From Acidobacteriota bacterium (GTDB lineage: Bacteria; Acidobacteriota; Vicinamibacteria; Vicinamibacterales; UBA8438), in assembly GCA_021296515.1 (NCBI GenBank), contig JAGWAH010000012.1:1-63526 (forward strand): 63,526 nt of DNA. The letters are read 5' to 3'. The position numbers and the translations under genes were made by a program. Under the pieces are notes generated by a model. It was not told where the DNA came from. It searched no databases and was given only the letters and a program-made list of their open reading frames with translations. Below, in pieces: positions 37,158 through 46,800 of the stretch. Numbering within the stretch: position 1 is the first letter of the stretch; each line of letters begins with the position of its first letter.

Positions 37158-38609
37158 ATGGCGCCCAAACAACAGGCTTTCGTGACCGAGATCACCCCGC
37201 AGTCGGAGGACTTCTCGCGCTGGTACACCGACGTGATTCGCCGCGCCGAGTTGGCTGACTACTCGCCGGTGAAGGGGAGCATGGTGATCCGGCCGTACGG
37301 GTACGCCATCTGGGAGCTCGTGCAGGCGGGGCTGGACCGACGGTTCAAGGAAACCGGCCACGTCAACGCCTACTTTCCGTTGTTCATCCCGGAGAGCCTG
37401 CTCCGCAAGGAGGCGGCGCACGTGGAAGGCTTCGCGCCGGAGGTCGCCTGGGTGACGCGCGGCGGCAACGAGACGCTGGAGGAGCCGCTCGTGGTCCGCC
37501 CGACGTCGGAGGCGATCATCGGCACGATGTACTCGAAGTGGGTGCAGTCGTGGCGCGACCTGCCGATCCTCATCAACCAGTGGGCCAACGTGGTGCGCTG
37601 GGAGAAGGTCACGCGCTTGTTCCTGCGCACCACCGAATTTCTCTGGCAGGAGGGGCATACCGCCCATGAGACCGAGGAAGAGGCGGAGGCGGAGGCGCGG
37701 CGCATGCTGGGCGTCTACAAGGAGTTCCTGGAGACGGAGCTCGCCATCCCGGTGCTCGACGGGCGCAAGACCGAGAGCGAGAAGTTCGCCGGGGCCGCCC
37801 ACACCTACTCGGTCGAAGCGCTGATGGGCGACGGGCGGGCCCTGCAGGCCGGGACTTCCCACCATCTCGGCCAGAACTTCGCGAAGGTGTTCGACATCAC
37901 GTTCCAGGCCCGCGACAAGTCCGTGCAGTACGTCTGGCAGACCTCCTGGGGCATGACCACGCGTCTGATCGGCGGGGTCATCATGGTCCATGGCGACGAC
38001 AGCGGCCTGATCCTGCCGCCCCGCATCGCCCCGCACCAGGTGGTCATCGTGCCCATCCCGCGGGGCGACTGGCGCGCCACGGTGCTTCCGCGCGCCCAGG
38101 ACATCGCGGCCGCCCTGAGACGGGCCGGCGTGCGGGTCATGCTGGACGACCGGGAAGAGTACAAGCCGGGCTGGAAGTTCGCCGAGTGGGAGATGCGGGG
38201 TGTGCCGTTGCGGCTGGAGATCGGTCCCCGGGATATCGAGCAGCAGCAGGTTCTCCTGGCGCGCCGCGACACGCGCGAGAAGCTCACGGCGCCGATGGAT
38301 GGACTCGAGGGGCGTGTGGCGGACCTCCTCGACACCGTTCAGACCGCGCTCTACGAACGGGCATTGGCGTTTCGCGACAGCCACACCGTGCGGACGGCGT
38401 CGAGCGACGATTTCCGGCGCGCCTTCGAGGGTCGGCCCGGATTCGTAATCGCCTCGTGGTGCGGGTCCGCCGAGTGCGAGGCGCAGATCAAGGCGGACAC
38501 GCAGGCCACCATCCGCAACCTGGCGTTCGACCTGCCCCCGGCGACGGGCGCGTGCGTGCGCTGCGGCCAGCCGGGGCTGACGGACGCCTACTTCGCCAAG
38601 TCGTACTGA
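37158..38609 (+). CDS. proS: Prolyl-tRNA synthetase, archaeal/eukaryote type
   Basis: 483 aa, the short ProS form without the editing insertion typical of E. coli. It charges tRNA-Pro. Class II motifs include MVIRPYGYAIWELVQAGLDR, RPTSEAIIGTMYSKWVQSWR and RTTEFLWQEGHTAHETEEEA. The C-terminal anticodon and zinc-type domains end with VRCGQPGLTDAYFAKSY, and the final Tyr is characteristic of this type. GGAG precedes the ATG, and a TACAAT (37075-37080) may be its -10 element. Confidence 0.95.
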   Translation: MAPKQQAFVTEITPQSEDFSRWYTDVIRRAELADYSPVKGSMVIRPYGYAIWELVQAGLDRRFKETGHVNAYFPLFIPESLLRKEAAHVEGFAPEVAWVTRGGNETLEEPLVVRPTSEAIIGTMYSKWVQSWRDLPILINQWANVVRWEKVTRLFLRTTEFLWQEGHTAHETEEEAEAEARRMLGVYKEFLETELAIPVLDGRKTESEKFAGAAHTYSVEALMGDGRALQAGTSHHLGQNFAKVFDITFQARDKSVQYVWQTSWGMTTRLIGGVIMVHGDDSGLILPPRIAPHQVVIVPIPRGDWRATVLPRAQDIAAALRRAGVRVMLDDREEYKPGWKFAEWEMRGVPLRLEIGPRDIEQQQVLLARRDTREKLTAPMDGLEGRVADLLDTVQTALYERALAFRDSHTVRTASSDDFRRAFEGRPGFVIASWCGSAECEAQIKADTQATIRNLAFDLPPATGACVRCGQPGLTDAYFAKSY

Positions 38610-38627
38610 TCGCGACATGGCGGTCGC

Positions 38628-38665
38628 GTTGGGGGTTTCGCCGGCGTGAAAGTCCTACGGCGCAA
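38628..38665. repeat. Dispersed repeat, copy E, in a convergent gap
   Basis: GTTGGGGGTTTCGCCGGCGT, then GAAAGTCCTACGGCGCAAG. It combines the GTTGGGAGTTT...GAACTCC form (copies F and G) with the TCCTACGGCGCA arm of copies A-C. It lies between the convergent proS and OmpA-type genes. Confidence 0.6.
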
Positions 38666-38681
38666 GCCGCCTGTCCGAGCG

Positions 38682-40346
38682 CTACTGCATGCGCACCACG
38701 AGGGCGGCGCGGCGGTTCAGGCGGCGCGTCTCCTCGCGGGCGTTGTCGTGCGCCGGCCGCTCCTCGCCGTAGCTGATCGTCTGCAGGCGCGCGGCCGATA
38801 CGCCGCGCTCGGTCAGGTACTCCTGCACGGAGCTGGCCCGGCGGTCACCGAGAGCGAGGTTGTACTCGTTGGTGCCGATGTTGCAGGTGTGCCCCTCGAT
38901 CTGAATCCCGAGATCGGGATCCTCCGCGAGGGCCGCGACGACCTCGTCGAGCACGCGCGCGGCGCCTGGACGCAGGCTGTAGCGGTCGAAGTCGAAGTGG
39001 ATGTCCTCGAACACGAACTCGCGTCTCGGCGGCGGCGGCGGGGCATTGACGAGCACCGTGGCCGCGTCGGACGCCGAGCCGCCTCTGCCGTCGGTAACCG
39101 TCGCCGTGATCGGGACCGGGCCCTCCTGCACCGGCGCCTGCCAGCGCGTGGTGGCCCGGTCGGTGGCGTCGGTGAAGTTGCCGGCGGGCGCGCTCCAGCG
39201 AAAGGCCAGAGGATCGCCGTCCGGGTCCGAGGCGTCTGCCCGCAGGCGGACCTCGTCCCCGAACTCCACCTCGCACGGGTCGCAGGAGACGCTGACGACC
39301 GGTGGACGGTTCGCCGGCGGTGGCGGCGGCGGTGGCGGCGGCGGCGGCGTGTAGACGCGGACGCCTGGGTGGTAGCTCACCCGAAGCAGGAATCCCAGCC
39401 GGTCGGCGGCGGGCTTCGACTGACCGACCGCGGGGCGCGCGACGTGACGCGCGGCCCAGCTCAGACCTGCCCCGGCGGACACGCCTCGGACCTGGAACTC
39501 CGCGCCGACGACGACGTCGAGGGGCTTCCGTTCGGACGACGAGAGTCCGCTCAGGCTGCCGTCCGCCGCTACCAGCGGTTCGGTCAGCTTCGTTCCGTCA
39601 CCCAGCCCCGCCCTGCCGAGCAGCTCGCCGAAGACCCGCAACGGTCCCCGAACCGGTACGCCCAGACCGACTCCCCACCACATGCCATGGGGCACGTCGA
39701 CGCCGGACGGGTCGCCGCGCAGCACGACGTCGGCGTTCGCGCCGAACTCGGCGATGCCCAGGTTCTTGCTCAGGACGAGGCCGACGGCGCCGGCGGGTGC
39801 GCCGGCCGTCGTGCCCGCGTCCTCGTCGCCGGTCGCCAGTCTGCCCCAGCCGCGCACTGCGAAGGCGACCGGGGATCGGGTCCGTTCCGTCGCCAGATTC
39901 ACCTTCGCGCCGACGACGACGTCGCCCATGGCGTTGCCGCTGAAGTACCTCCTGGCGAACGGGAAGTCCGGCAGCACGCCGCCGATGGGCGGGTTGTCCG
40001 GTCGGAACAGCGGCCGTACGTCCCGGTCGATGCGAGTCAGCAAGGGGACCGATCCGAAGACCTCGACGCGATCCCGGACACCGAACGCGAACGTCCCGGC
40101 TATCGACTGAATCGCCGTCAGGCCCTGTTGCCGGTTGAACGTGGAGAGGTGGCCGCTGGCGGCGACCCCGCCGTCGCGGACGACCTCGGCGGTCGGGACG
40201 AACCACAAGCCGGTATCGCCCAGGAGCGTCACGCCGGCCGGCCGCGCGTCGTCGTCCTGCGCGGATGCCGTCCCCGCCCAGATGCCTACGATGGCGGCCA
40301 GCGCCAGGAGCCGGAGCCGTCGTTTCTTATCTGACACCAATGTCAC
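38682..40346 (-). CDS. OmpA-family outer-membrane protein with PKD-like domain
   Basis: 554 aa from GTG 40346 (or GTG 40337). A signal peptide (RRLRLLALAAIVGIWAGTAS-A) precedes a beta-rich domain of about 300 residues, plausibly an outer-membrane barrel. An 11-proline run (about residue 346) leads to a PKD/bacterial Ig-like domain (SVSCDPCEVEFGDEVRLRAD). The C-terminus is an OmpA peptidoglycan-binding domain with FVFEDIHFDFDRYSLRPGAA and IQIEGHTCNIGTNEYNLALG. The last part would anchor the envelope to the wall. It is a single gene. Confidence 0.88.
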   Translation of the reverse strand: MTLVSDKKRRLRLLALAAIVGIWAGTASAQDDDARPAGVTLLGDTGLWFVPTAEVVRDGGVAASGHLSTFNRQQGLTAIQSIAGTFAFGVRDRVEVFGSVPLLTRIDRDVRPLFRPDNPPIGGVLPDFPFARRYFSGNAMGDVVVGAKVNLATERTRSPVAFAVRGWGRLATGDEDAGTTAGAPAGAVGLVLSKNLGIAEFGANADVVLRGDPSGVDVPHGMWWGVGLGVPVRGPLRVFGELLGRAGLGDGTKLTEPLVAADGSLSGLSSSERKPLDVVVGAEFQVRGVSAGAGLSWAARHVARPAVGQSKPAADRLGFLLRVSYHPGVRVYTPPPPPPPPPPPANRPPVVSVSCDPCEVEFGDEVRLRADASDPDGDPLAFRWSAPAGNFTDATDRATTRWQAPVQEGPVPITATVTDGRGGSASDAATVLVNAPPPPPRREFVFEDIHFDFDRYSLRPGAARVLDEVVAALAEDPDLGIQIEGHTCNIGTNEYNLALGDRRASSVQEYLTERGVSAARLQTISYGEERPAHDNAREETRRLNRRAALVVRMQ

Positions 40347-40366
40347 CCTCGGATTGGGAGTAACTG

Positions 40367-40377
40367 TACACAGTGTA
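40367..40377. promoter_or_regulatory. AT-rich palindrome upstream of the OmpA-type gene
   Basis: TACACAGTGTA is a perfect inverted repeat of five bases around a single central base, about 20-30 bases before the start codon on the minus strand. It is AT-rich against a GC-rich background, so it may be an operator or part of the promoter. No matching regulator gene is nearby. Confidence 0.25.
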
Positions 40378-40461
40378 TCGGCCGCTGCGCGCCGGAAGTG
40401 CAGTAGATGCACGCCGCCCGGCTGCAGGCGGCCATGTTCCGGCCGTCCCACGCAACGAATG

Positions 40462-41511
40462 CTAATCGGCCGTCCGCTTCTGGAACACCCATGCGATGCC
40501 GATGCTCAGGATGTAGAGCGCGAGCATCGGCCCGGCCATCACGGTCATCGTCACCGGGTCGGGAGTCGGCGTCAGAATCGCTGCGAAGACGAAGCAGAGC
40601 AGGAACGCGTACTTGAAGTTCCGGATCAGGAAACGGGGCGAGGCCACGCCCATCCTGGCCAGGAAGAAGACGATCGTGGGGAGCTGAAAGATGACGCCGC
40701 AGGCGAGCACCAGCCGGACATAGAGACCGAATGCGTCCTGCAGCCGCGGCGTGAAGGCGACATACTCGTTCTCGGCCCCGAAGTTCGCGAAGAACCCCCA
40801 GGCGACCTGGAAGAGGATGTAGTGCCCGAAGAGCGTGCCCCCGATGAAGAACACCGACGCGAACACCACGAACGGGATCGCGAACCGCTTCTCGTGCGCG
40901 TACAGGCCGGGCGCGATGAACAGCCACACCTGCGACATGACGACCGGCGTCGCCAGGATCAGGCCGGCCAGCGCCGCCATCTTGAGCTCCAGGAAGAAGT
41001 ACTCGGGCGCGCTGGTGTAGATCATCCTGACGCCGTCCTCTAGGACGGCCGCCAGCGGCTCCATGATGAAGTCGAAGATTGGCGCGATGAAGCCGAAGCA
41101 GACGACGAATCCGCCCGCGAGCGCCCCGAACGAGAGCATGAGCCGCGTCCGCAACTCGTCGAGGTGGTCGAGAAAGGACATCTTGCCGCCCGCGCCGTCT
41201 TCGTCCTCCTCGGCGTCCTCGCCGTCGATGGGAGGGCCGCCGGGGCCCGACGGACCGGCTGGAGCCGGCAGAGCCGCCGCCGGTGCCGGGGCCGGCGCGG
41301 CTGCAGGCGGCGTCGCTGCTCCGCTCGCGGCTGTGGGCGGGGCCGTCGCGGCGAGGGGAGCCGCCGCGGGATCCTCCGTCGGCGCCGACACTGCGACCGC
41401 CTCGGGCGGGGTATCCGTCGTGGATGCGCCTGAGGAATCGGTCTCGGGTGACGTGACCGCCGCGGCGGACGGATCGGCCTCGGGCACTGCCGGAACCGGA
41501 GGTTGTGCCAT
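40462..41511 (-). CDS. tatC: Sec-independent translocase TatC with long N-terminal extension
   Basis: 349 aa from ATG 41511. TatC recognises twin-arginine signals in the inner membrane. The conserved core starts at about residue 111 (KMSFLDHLDELRTRLMLSFG) and runs through six helices, including PEYFFLELKMAALAGLILAT and FILLPTI-type stretches to ILTPTPDPVTMTVMAGPMLA. Residues 1-110 are Pro/Ala/Thr-rich and then acidic (GEDAEEDEDG), absent from typical TatC. The extension is in frame and unbroken and begins just after the tatA stop, so it may be real; a later start at the core Met remains possible. Confidence 0.92.
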   Translation of the reverse strand: MAQPPVPAVPEADPSAAAVTSPETDSSGASTTDTPPEAVAVSAPTEDPAAAPLAATAPPTAASGAATPPAAAPAPAPAAALPAPAGPSGPGGPPIDGEDAEEDEDGAGGKMSFLDHLDELRTRLMLSFGALAGGFVVCFGFIAPIFDFIMEPLAAVLEDGVRMIYTSAPEYFFLELKMAALAGLILATPVVMSQVWLFIAPGLYAHEKRFAIPFVVFASVFFIGGTLFGHYILFQVAWGFFANFGAENEYVAFTPRLQDAFGLYVRLVLACGVIFQLPTIVFFLARMGVASPRFLIRNFKYAFLLCFVFAAILTPTPDPVTMTVMAGPMLALYILSIGIAWVFQKRTAD

Positions 41512-41526
41512 CTCGTTCGTCAAGCG

Positions 41527-41889
41527 TCAGGCGCCTGCGCCGGGCTCGGTCGGATGGGGCTCCGGTGTCGGCGCCGCGACGGTCGCCGGTTCGGGCGAGG
41601 CTGCCGGCGCGGAGGATCCGGATGCATCGGGTTCGGGCGCGTCCTGCGCCGCACCGGGGGCCGGCGCGGAGGGCGGGGCGGACTTGGCGGGCGGGGCCTT
41701 CGGCGTGCGGCGTTCCTCGATCCGGATTTCCTCGTCGAGCGTGTTGCGGAGCTCGTTCGACGCGCGCTTGAACTCGCCGAGGCTCTTGCCGAGAGACCGC
41801 CCGAGCTCCGGCAGCTTGCGCGGACCGAACACGATCAAGGCGATGACCAGGATGATGACCATTTCCCAGACGCCGATTGGACCGAACAT
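41527..41889 (-). CDS. tatA: Sec-independent translocase TatA/TatB-type protein
   Basis: 120 aa. It starts MFGPIGVWEMVIILVIALIV with one membrane helix, then the hinge and amphipathic helix FGPRKLPELGRSLGKSLGEF. The ring-forming pore subunit of the Tat system has this layout. The last 60 residues are Pro/Ala/Glu-rich and probably disordered. A good promoter precedes it and tatC follows 15 bases later, so they form one operon. No separate tatB gene is visible here. Confidence 0.92.
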   Translation of the reverse strand: MFGPIGVWEMVIILVIALIVFGPRKLPELGRSLGKSLGEFKRASNELRNTLDEEIRIEERRTPKAPPAKSAPPSAPAPGAAQDAPEPDASGSSAPAASPEPATVAAPTPEPHPTEPGAGA

Positions 41890-41931
41890 GGCAATGCTCC
41901 TGGCAGTGATCTTCCGTAACCCGTTCTGAGC

Positions 41932-41961
41932 ATTATAGAAACGGCGGCACCGGACGGTCAA
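41932..41961 (-). promoter_or_regulatory. Sigma70 promoter for tatA-tatC
   Basis: On the minus strand TTGACC (41961-41956), 18 bases, TATAAT (41937-41932). The -10 is the perfect consensus. The tatA ATG lies 43 bases downstream. This promoter faces away from the ctp-type gene. Confidence 0.6.
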
Positions 41962-42030
41962 GCGCAACGGCCTCGCGCGGATCGCTCGAAGTTGTTGCTG
42001 CACAGTAGCTTATCTGATAGCATCGCGCAC

Positions 42031-43650
42031 ATGCGAGCAGTGACATCTCTAGCGACCGGAGTCGGCGCCGTCGTCATGTCGGCCATCGCGGGTGGGTTGT
42101 TCGGCGGCCAGGTGCTTGCGCGCCAGGATTCGATGACCCGGCAGTACGACGCGTTCGCGTCGGCGGTCGCCGCGATCGAGGACAACTACGTCGACGACGT
42201 GGATGTCGAGCAGCTCGTGTCGCGGGCAATCGGGGGCATGCTGCAGACCCTCGACCCGCATTCGAACTTCATGGACGCGCGGCAGTACGCCCGCCTGCGG
42301 GAACGCCAGGAGGGCCGCTACTACGGGCTCGGGATCCAGATCAGCGTCATCGACGGCGGCATCACGGTCAACAGCATCTTCGAGGGCTCTCCCGCCTACC
42401 GGCGCGGGATCCGGCGCGGCGACGTGATCGCGCGGATCGAGGGCGAGAACGCCATCGGGATGAGCAGCGACGAGGCGGTGCGCCTGCTGCGGGGCCCGCG
42501 CGGCAGCGCGGTCGACATCGCCGTGCGCCGCGACGGTTACGAGGAGCTGATCGACCTGCGCGTCGAGCGGGACGAGATCAGCATCGCCACCGTCGAGGCC
42601 GCGTTCATGGTCAACGGGTCGACGGGCTACGTGCGCCTGCGCGACTTCTCGGAGACGAGCAACGACGAGCTGTCGCGGGCGTTGGCATCGCTGCGCGACG
42701 CGGGCGCCGCGCGGCTCCTGCTCGATCTGCGGGGCAACCCCGGCGGACCGCTCGATCAGGCCATCAAGGTCTCGAATCAGTTCCTGTCGCGCGGCGACAT
42801 GATCGTCTACACGCGCGGCCGCGTCGCCAACTCCGACCAGGACTACCACGCCCGCGACGCCGGCGACTACACGGACCAGCCGCTCATCGTGATGGTGAAC
42901 CGCAACAGCGCCAGTGCGTCGGAGATCGTCGCGGGCGCGATTCAGGATCACGATCGCGGGCTGGTGATCGGAGAGACCACGTTCGGCAAGGCGCTCGTCC
43001 AGTCCATCTATCGCGTGAGCCACGGCGCGGGGCTTGCGTTGACCACGGCCCGCTATTTCACGCCGAGCGGAAGGATGATCCAACGGCCGTGGGACACCGC
43101 CTTCGACGAGTATCTGACCTATTCCCTCCGCGAGCCGGAGAGCCCGGTACGCGCCCCGGCGGACCGCAAGTTCACCAACGCCGGCCGCGAGGTCTACAGC
43201 GGGGGCGGCGTCGAGCCGGACCACTTCTTCACCGGGCCGATAGAGGGTTTCGATCCGTCGCGCTTCGGACGCCTGCTGGCGGCTCGGCGGGAGTTCATCT
43301 CCTTCGCGCAACGATTCATCGCGGCGGGCGACACCCGGGTGACCGTTGAGGGGCGCGATCGGGAGATTGTCGATCGCGGGTTCGTCGTCGACGCCGCGAT
43401 GCTCGACCGGTTCAAGGCGCATGTCCAGGCGCGGGGACTGACCGTCGACGAGAACGATTTCGCGGACGACATCGACTTCATCCGGGCGATGATTCACTAC
43501 GAGATCGACAAGGACCTGTTCGGCGAGATCGAAGCACGGCGGAACCTTTTCGGACGCGACCCGCAGGCGCAGCATGCATTGACGCTGTTCGACGAGGCGG
43601 TTGCGCTGCTGCGTCTGTCCTCGACGCCACGCGCCGTCGCCTCCAGATAG
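42031..43650 (+). CDS. C-terminal processing protease (S41 family)
   Basis: 539 aa from ATG 42031; the frame is open from 41992 but MRAVTSLATGVGAVVMSAIA is the signal or anchor helix. It has a PDZ domain (about residues 95-180: GLGIQISVIDGGITVNSIFE, GSPAYRRGIRRGDVIARIEG), then the S41 protease core. The serine-lysine dyad lies in NSASASEIVAGAIQDHDRGL and TTFGKALVQ (Lys320). A C-terminal DUF3340-like stretch follows. Such periplasmic enzymes trim protein tails. Its start lies close behind possible -10 elements (TAGCAT 42018-42023), so leader length is short. Confidence 0.92.
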   Translation: MRAVTSLATGVGAVVMSAIAGGLFGGQVLARQDSMTRQYDAFASAVAAIEDNYVDDVDVEQLVSRAIGGMLQTLDPHSNFMDARQYARLRERQEGRYYGLGIQISVIDGGITVNSIFEGSPAYRRGIRRGDVIARIEGENAIGMSSDEAVRLLRGPRGSAVDIAVRRDGYEELIDLRVERDEISIATVEAAFMVNGSTGYVRLRDFSETSNDELSRALASLRDAGAARLLLDLRGNPGGPLDQAIKVSNQFLSRGDMIVYTRGRVANSDQDYHARDAGDYTDQPLIVMVNRNSASASEIVAGAIQDHDRGLVIGETTFGKALVQSIYRVSHGAGLALTTARYFTPSGRMIQRPWDTAFDEYLTYSLREPESPVRAPADRKFTNAGREVYSGGGVEPDHFFTGPIEGFDPSRFGRLLAARREFISFAQRFIAAGDTRVTVEGRDREIVDRGFVVDAAMLDRFKAHVQARGLTVDENDFADDIDFIRAMIHYEIDKDLFGEIEARRNLFGRDPQAQHALTLFDEAVALLRLSSTPRAVASR

Positions 43651-43674
43651 CCGCAGCACCGGGCCGCGTCGGAC

Positions 43675-43704
43675 TTGCAGTCCGGTGGGACCGGTTGCTA
43701 GACT
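43675..43704 (+). promoter_or_regulatory. Candidate sigma70 promoter for smc
   Basis: TTGCAG (43675-43680), 18 bases, TAGACT (43699-43704). It would give an mRNA leader of about 155 bases before the smc ATG, containing the short reading frame at 43809. Confidence 0.4.
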
Positions 43705-43808
43705 GTTCCCGACAATTCAGGCGACCGGTCGGCAGGCAGCCGACAAGTACGTTCCTGACCCGGCGTTGAGCGTTCCCAGCCGCTCGACAGGTGATGGTGG
43801 AGAGACCA

Positions 43809-43868
43809 GTGAACCTGTTCGCGCGGCTGTTTTCGCGTACCCCTCCCTGCGAGATTCGGCGGTCCTGA
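43809..43868 (+). CDS. Short leader reading frame overlapping smc
   Basis: GTG AAC... encodes the 19-residue MNLFARLFSRTPPCEIRRS, and its TGA shares one base with the smc ATG (TGATG). GGAG lies 6 bases before the GTG; an in-frame ATG at 43794 would add five residues. The smc ATG itself has no visible ribosome-binding site, so translation of this frame may feed ribosomes into smc. Chance is possible at this length. Confidence 0.4.
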   Translation: MNLFARLFSRTPPCEIRRS

Positions 43869-46800
43869 TGCGACTCAATCAGCTTGAAATCGCCGGATTC
43901 AAGAGCTTCGCGGAGCGTGCCGCCCTGGCGTTCGACGATGGCGTGACCGCCATCGTCGGTCCGAACGGTTGCGGCAAGAGCAACGTCATAGACGCCATCA
44001 CGTGGGTGTTGGGCGAGCAGAGCGCACGCAGCCTGCGGGGCGAGCGGATGGAGGACATCATCTTCAGCGGGAGCGACGCCCGGCGTCCAACCGCGGCTGC
44101 GGAGGTTCGCATTCAGCTCTCCGAGGTGACGGCCGCCCTGGCGAACGGCGGCAACGGGCTGCCAGTCGCCGGCGCCCTGCTCCAGGTCTCGAACGGCAAC
44201 GGCGCCGTGCGCGGCGGCGGCAAGGGGCATGGCAACGGCAAGGGGCATGCGATGGGCGCGGGGCCGCCCCCGCCCGTGCCGGCCGGGCCGGCGCCGGCGG
44301 AGGAGCGGCATCCGGCACGCCTTCACGATGGGGACGACGATCCAGCCGAGCCTGCCATCAGCCGCGACGTCGAGGTGGCCCGGCGGCTGTACAGGTCGGG
44401 GGAGAGCGAGTATCTCATCGACGGGCGGGTCTGCCGGCTCCGTGATATTCAGGATCTCCTGATGGACTCGGGACTCGGAGTCAAGGCCTATGCGGTCATA
44501 GAGCAGGGGCGGATCGGCCAGATTCTGGGCGCACGGCCCGCCGAGCGCCGGCAACTGCTCGAGGAGGCGGCGGGTGTCACCAAGTACAGGGCCCGGCGCC
44601 GGACGGCGGAGCTGAAGCTCGAGGCCGCGCAGCAGAACCTGACGCGCGTCGACGACATCGTCTTCGAGGTGGAGAAACAGCGCGGCGCACTCAAACGACA
44701 GGCTGCCAAGGCACGCCGTTATCGCCGGCTGCGCGAAGAGCTGCGGCGGTGGCAGAGGGTGCACTTCGCGCGCCGGAGCCGTTTGCTCGAGAACGCCATC
44801 GAGACCGCCACCGAGCGGCTGGACGAGGCGAGAGAAGGCGAACGGGGAGCGGCAGCCGCACTGGCGGCGCTGGAGAGCGGCCGGGAGCGCCTGCGCCTGG
44901 AGCTGGCGGAGACCGACGGCGCGGCAACGGCGCTTCGCGAGACCGCGCATGCTCGCGAAATCGAGGTCGAGCGGCATCAACAGCGGATCGAGTTCGGCAA
45001 GCGTCGCGCGGTGGAGCTTGCGAAGGCCGTCGAGCAGGGGGCCGCTACGCTGGAATCCCTCAAGGCGCGTTGCGGCCCTCTCGGCGAAGAGCTGGAGGCG
45101 CAGCGGACTGCGCACGGTCGATGTGTCGTCGATCGCGATACGACGAACGGGCACTGGCGGAAGGTCAGCGGGCGATCGAGGGGCGGGAGGGAGACGTCGA
45201 AGCCGCCCGCAGCGAGATGTTCGCGGTAGTGAATGCGGCGACTGCACTGCAGAACGTCATCGACAACGCTGCGTCGGCCCACCTTCGAATTGTCGAATCC
45301 CTGTCGAAAACCGATGCGGAAGCGGCCGACCTCGAGGCGGAGTCCGACCGGATCGGCCGGGAGCGGGCGACGGCGGAAGCGGATCGCGGTCAGAGGCGGG
45401 AGAGGTTGGCGTCCGTGCATGCCGCGCGGGCCGAGCGGACGGCGGAGCTCGCATCCGCCCGCGTCGCGATCGAATCCCGTACGAGCGATTTGCGGGCTCG
45501 CGAGCAGCAGGTGGCGGTGGCGCGCGCGCGCGTCGAGTCGCTCGAGGAGATCGAGGCCGGGCGCACCGCGTACGGCGAAGCCGCGCGCAAGATCCTCGCC
45601 GCCGGCAGTGAGGTTGCCCACCATGGATCGGTGGCCGACCATCTCGAGGTGGAGCGGGCCGACGAAACGGCGGTCGAGTCCTGTCTGGCGGACGTTCTGC
45701 AGGACGTGGTCGTGCCGTCGCGCAGGGACGCGCTCGCCGGTGCGGCACTGGCCGCCTCGCGCGACATGGGGCGTTGCGGCTTTCTCGTCACCGACGACGC
45801 GCCGGCGACGAACGCCGCCGACCCTCCGCATCCCGGACTGCGGGGACTGACGGACGTCGTGCGGGTGACCGGCGCCGGCGAGGCTGCGGTGCGGAGGTTG
45901 CTGCAGCAGCGGTGGGTCGCGCCGTCCATCGAAGTGGCGGCAGCCGCGGCAGGCGCGACGGAGGACCCGATCGCGACGCCGGAGGGCGTCGTCCTGCGGG
46001 GAGCGGGCCGTCTCGCCGGTGGCGGACGCCGGGGCGCTTCGGGATTGCTCGGTCCGAAGCGGGAGATCAAGGAGTTGCGCGAACGGATCGGCTGCGAGGC
46101 TGAAGCGGTCGAGAGGCTCGGCGGCGAGATCGAGGCGCACGAGGCCGGCGCGGTGCGCATCGAACAGGCGCTCGCCGCGCTGCAGGACGACGAGCACAGG
46201 CTGGAGAAGCAGCTCGTCGGCCTCGACATGCAGTTGACGCGGCTCGACGACGAGCGGACGCGGGTTGCAGACAGGCAACGCCTCGTCGAGAACGAACGCG
46301 GGCAGTTGACGGAGGAGCGAGGCGCCCTCGAGGCGCGGGAGGCGGAGGCGCGCGAGGCGATAGAACGGCTGGGGGCGGAGCAGAGATCGGCCGACGAGCG
46401 TTTCATGGAGGCCGAGCGCCGCCTGCACGACGCCCGTGAGGCGGTCGAGTCCCTGGGGCAGGACGCAGCCGGTTCCAGAGCGCGGCATGCGACCATGTCC
46501 GAGCGCTCCGCGGCGCTTGCATCCGACGTGCGGCGGCTTGCTGACCAGGCCAACGAGTTGCGCGAGAGGATTGCGCGGTGCGAAGCCGACAACGAGCGCG
46601 CCGGCGCCGACAGATGCCGCATTCTGGAGGACGTGGCCCGCTCCGAACGGAGGCTCGATGCCGATGTCGAGAAGTTCGATGCGCTCCGGCGGGAGATCGT
46701 GCAGGCCGACGGGCAGGTTGCGGAGTTGCGGCAGCAGATCGCAGCCCACGAAGAGCAGGTCCGCGTTGCCCGGCAGGCGCTCGAGAGCGCCCGCGCCGAG

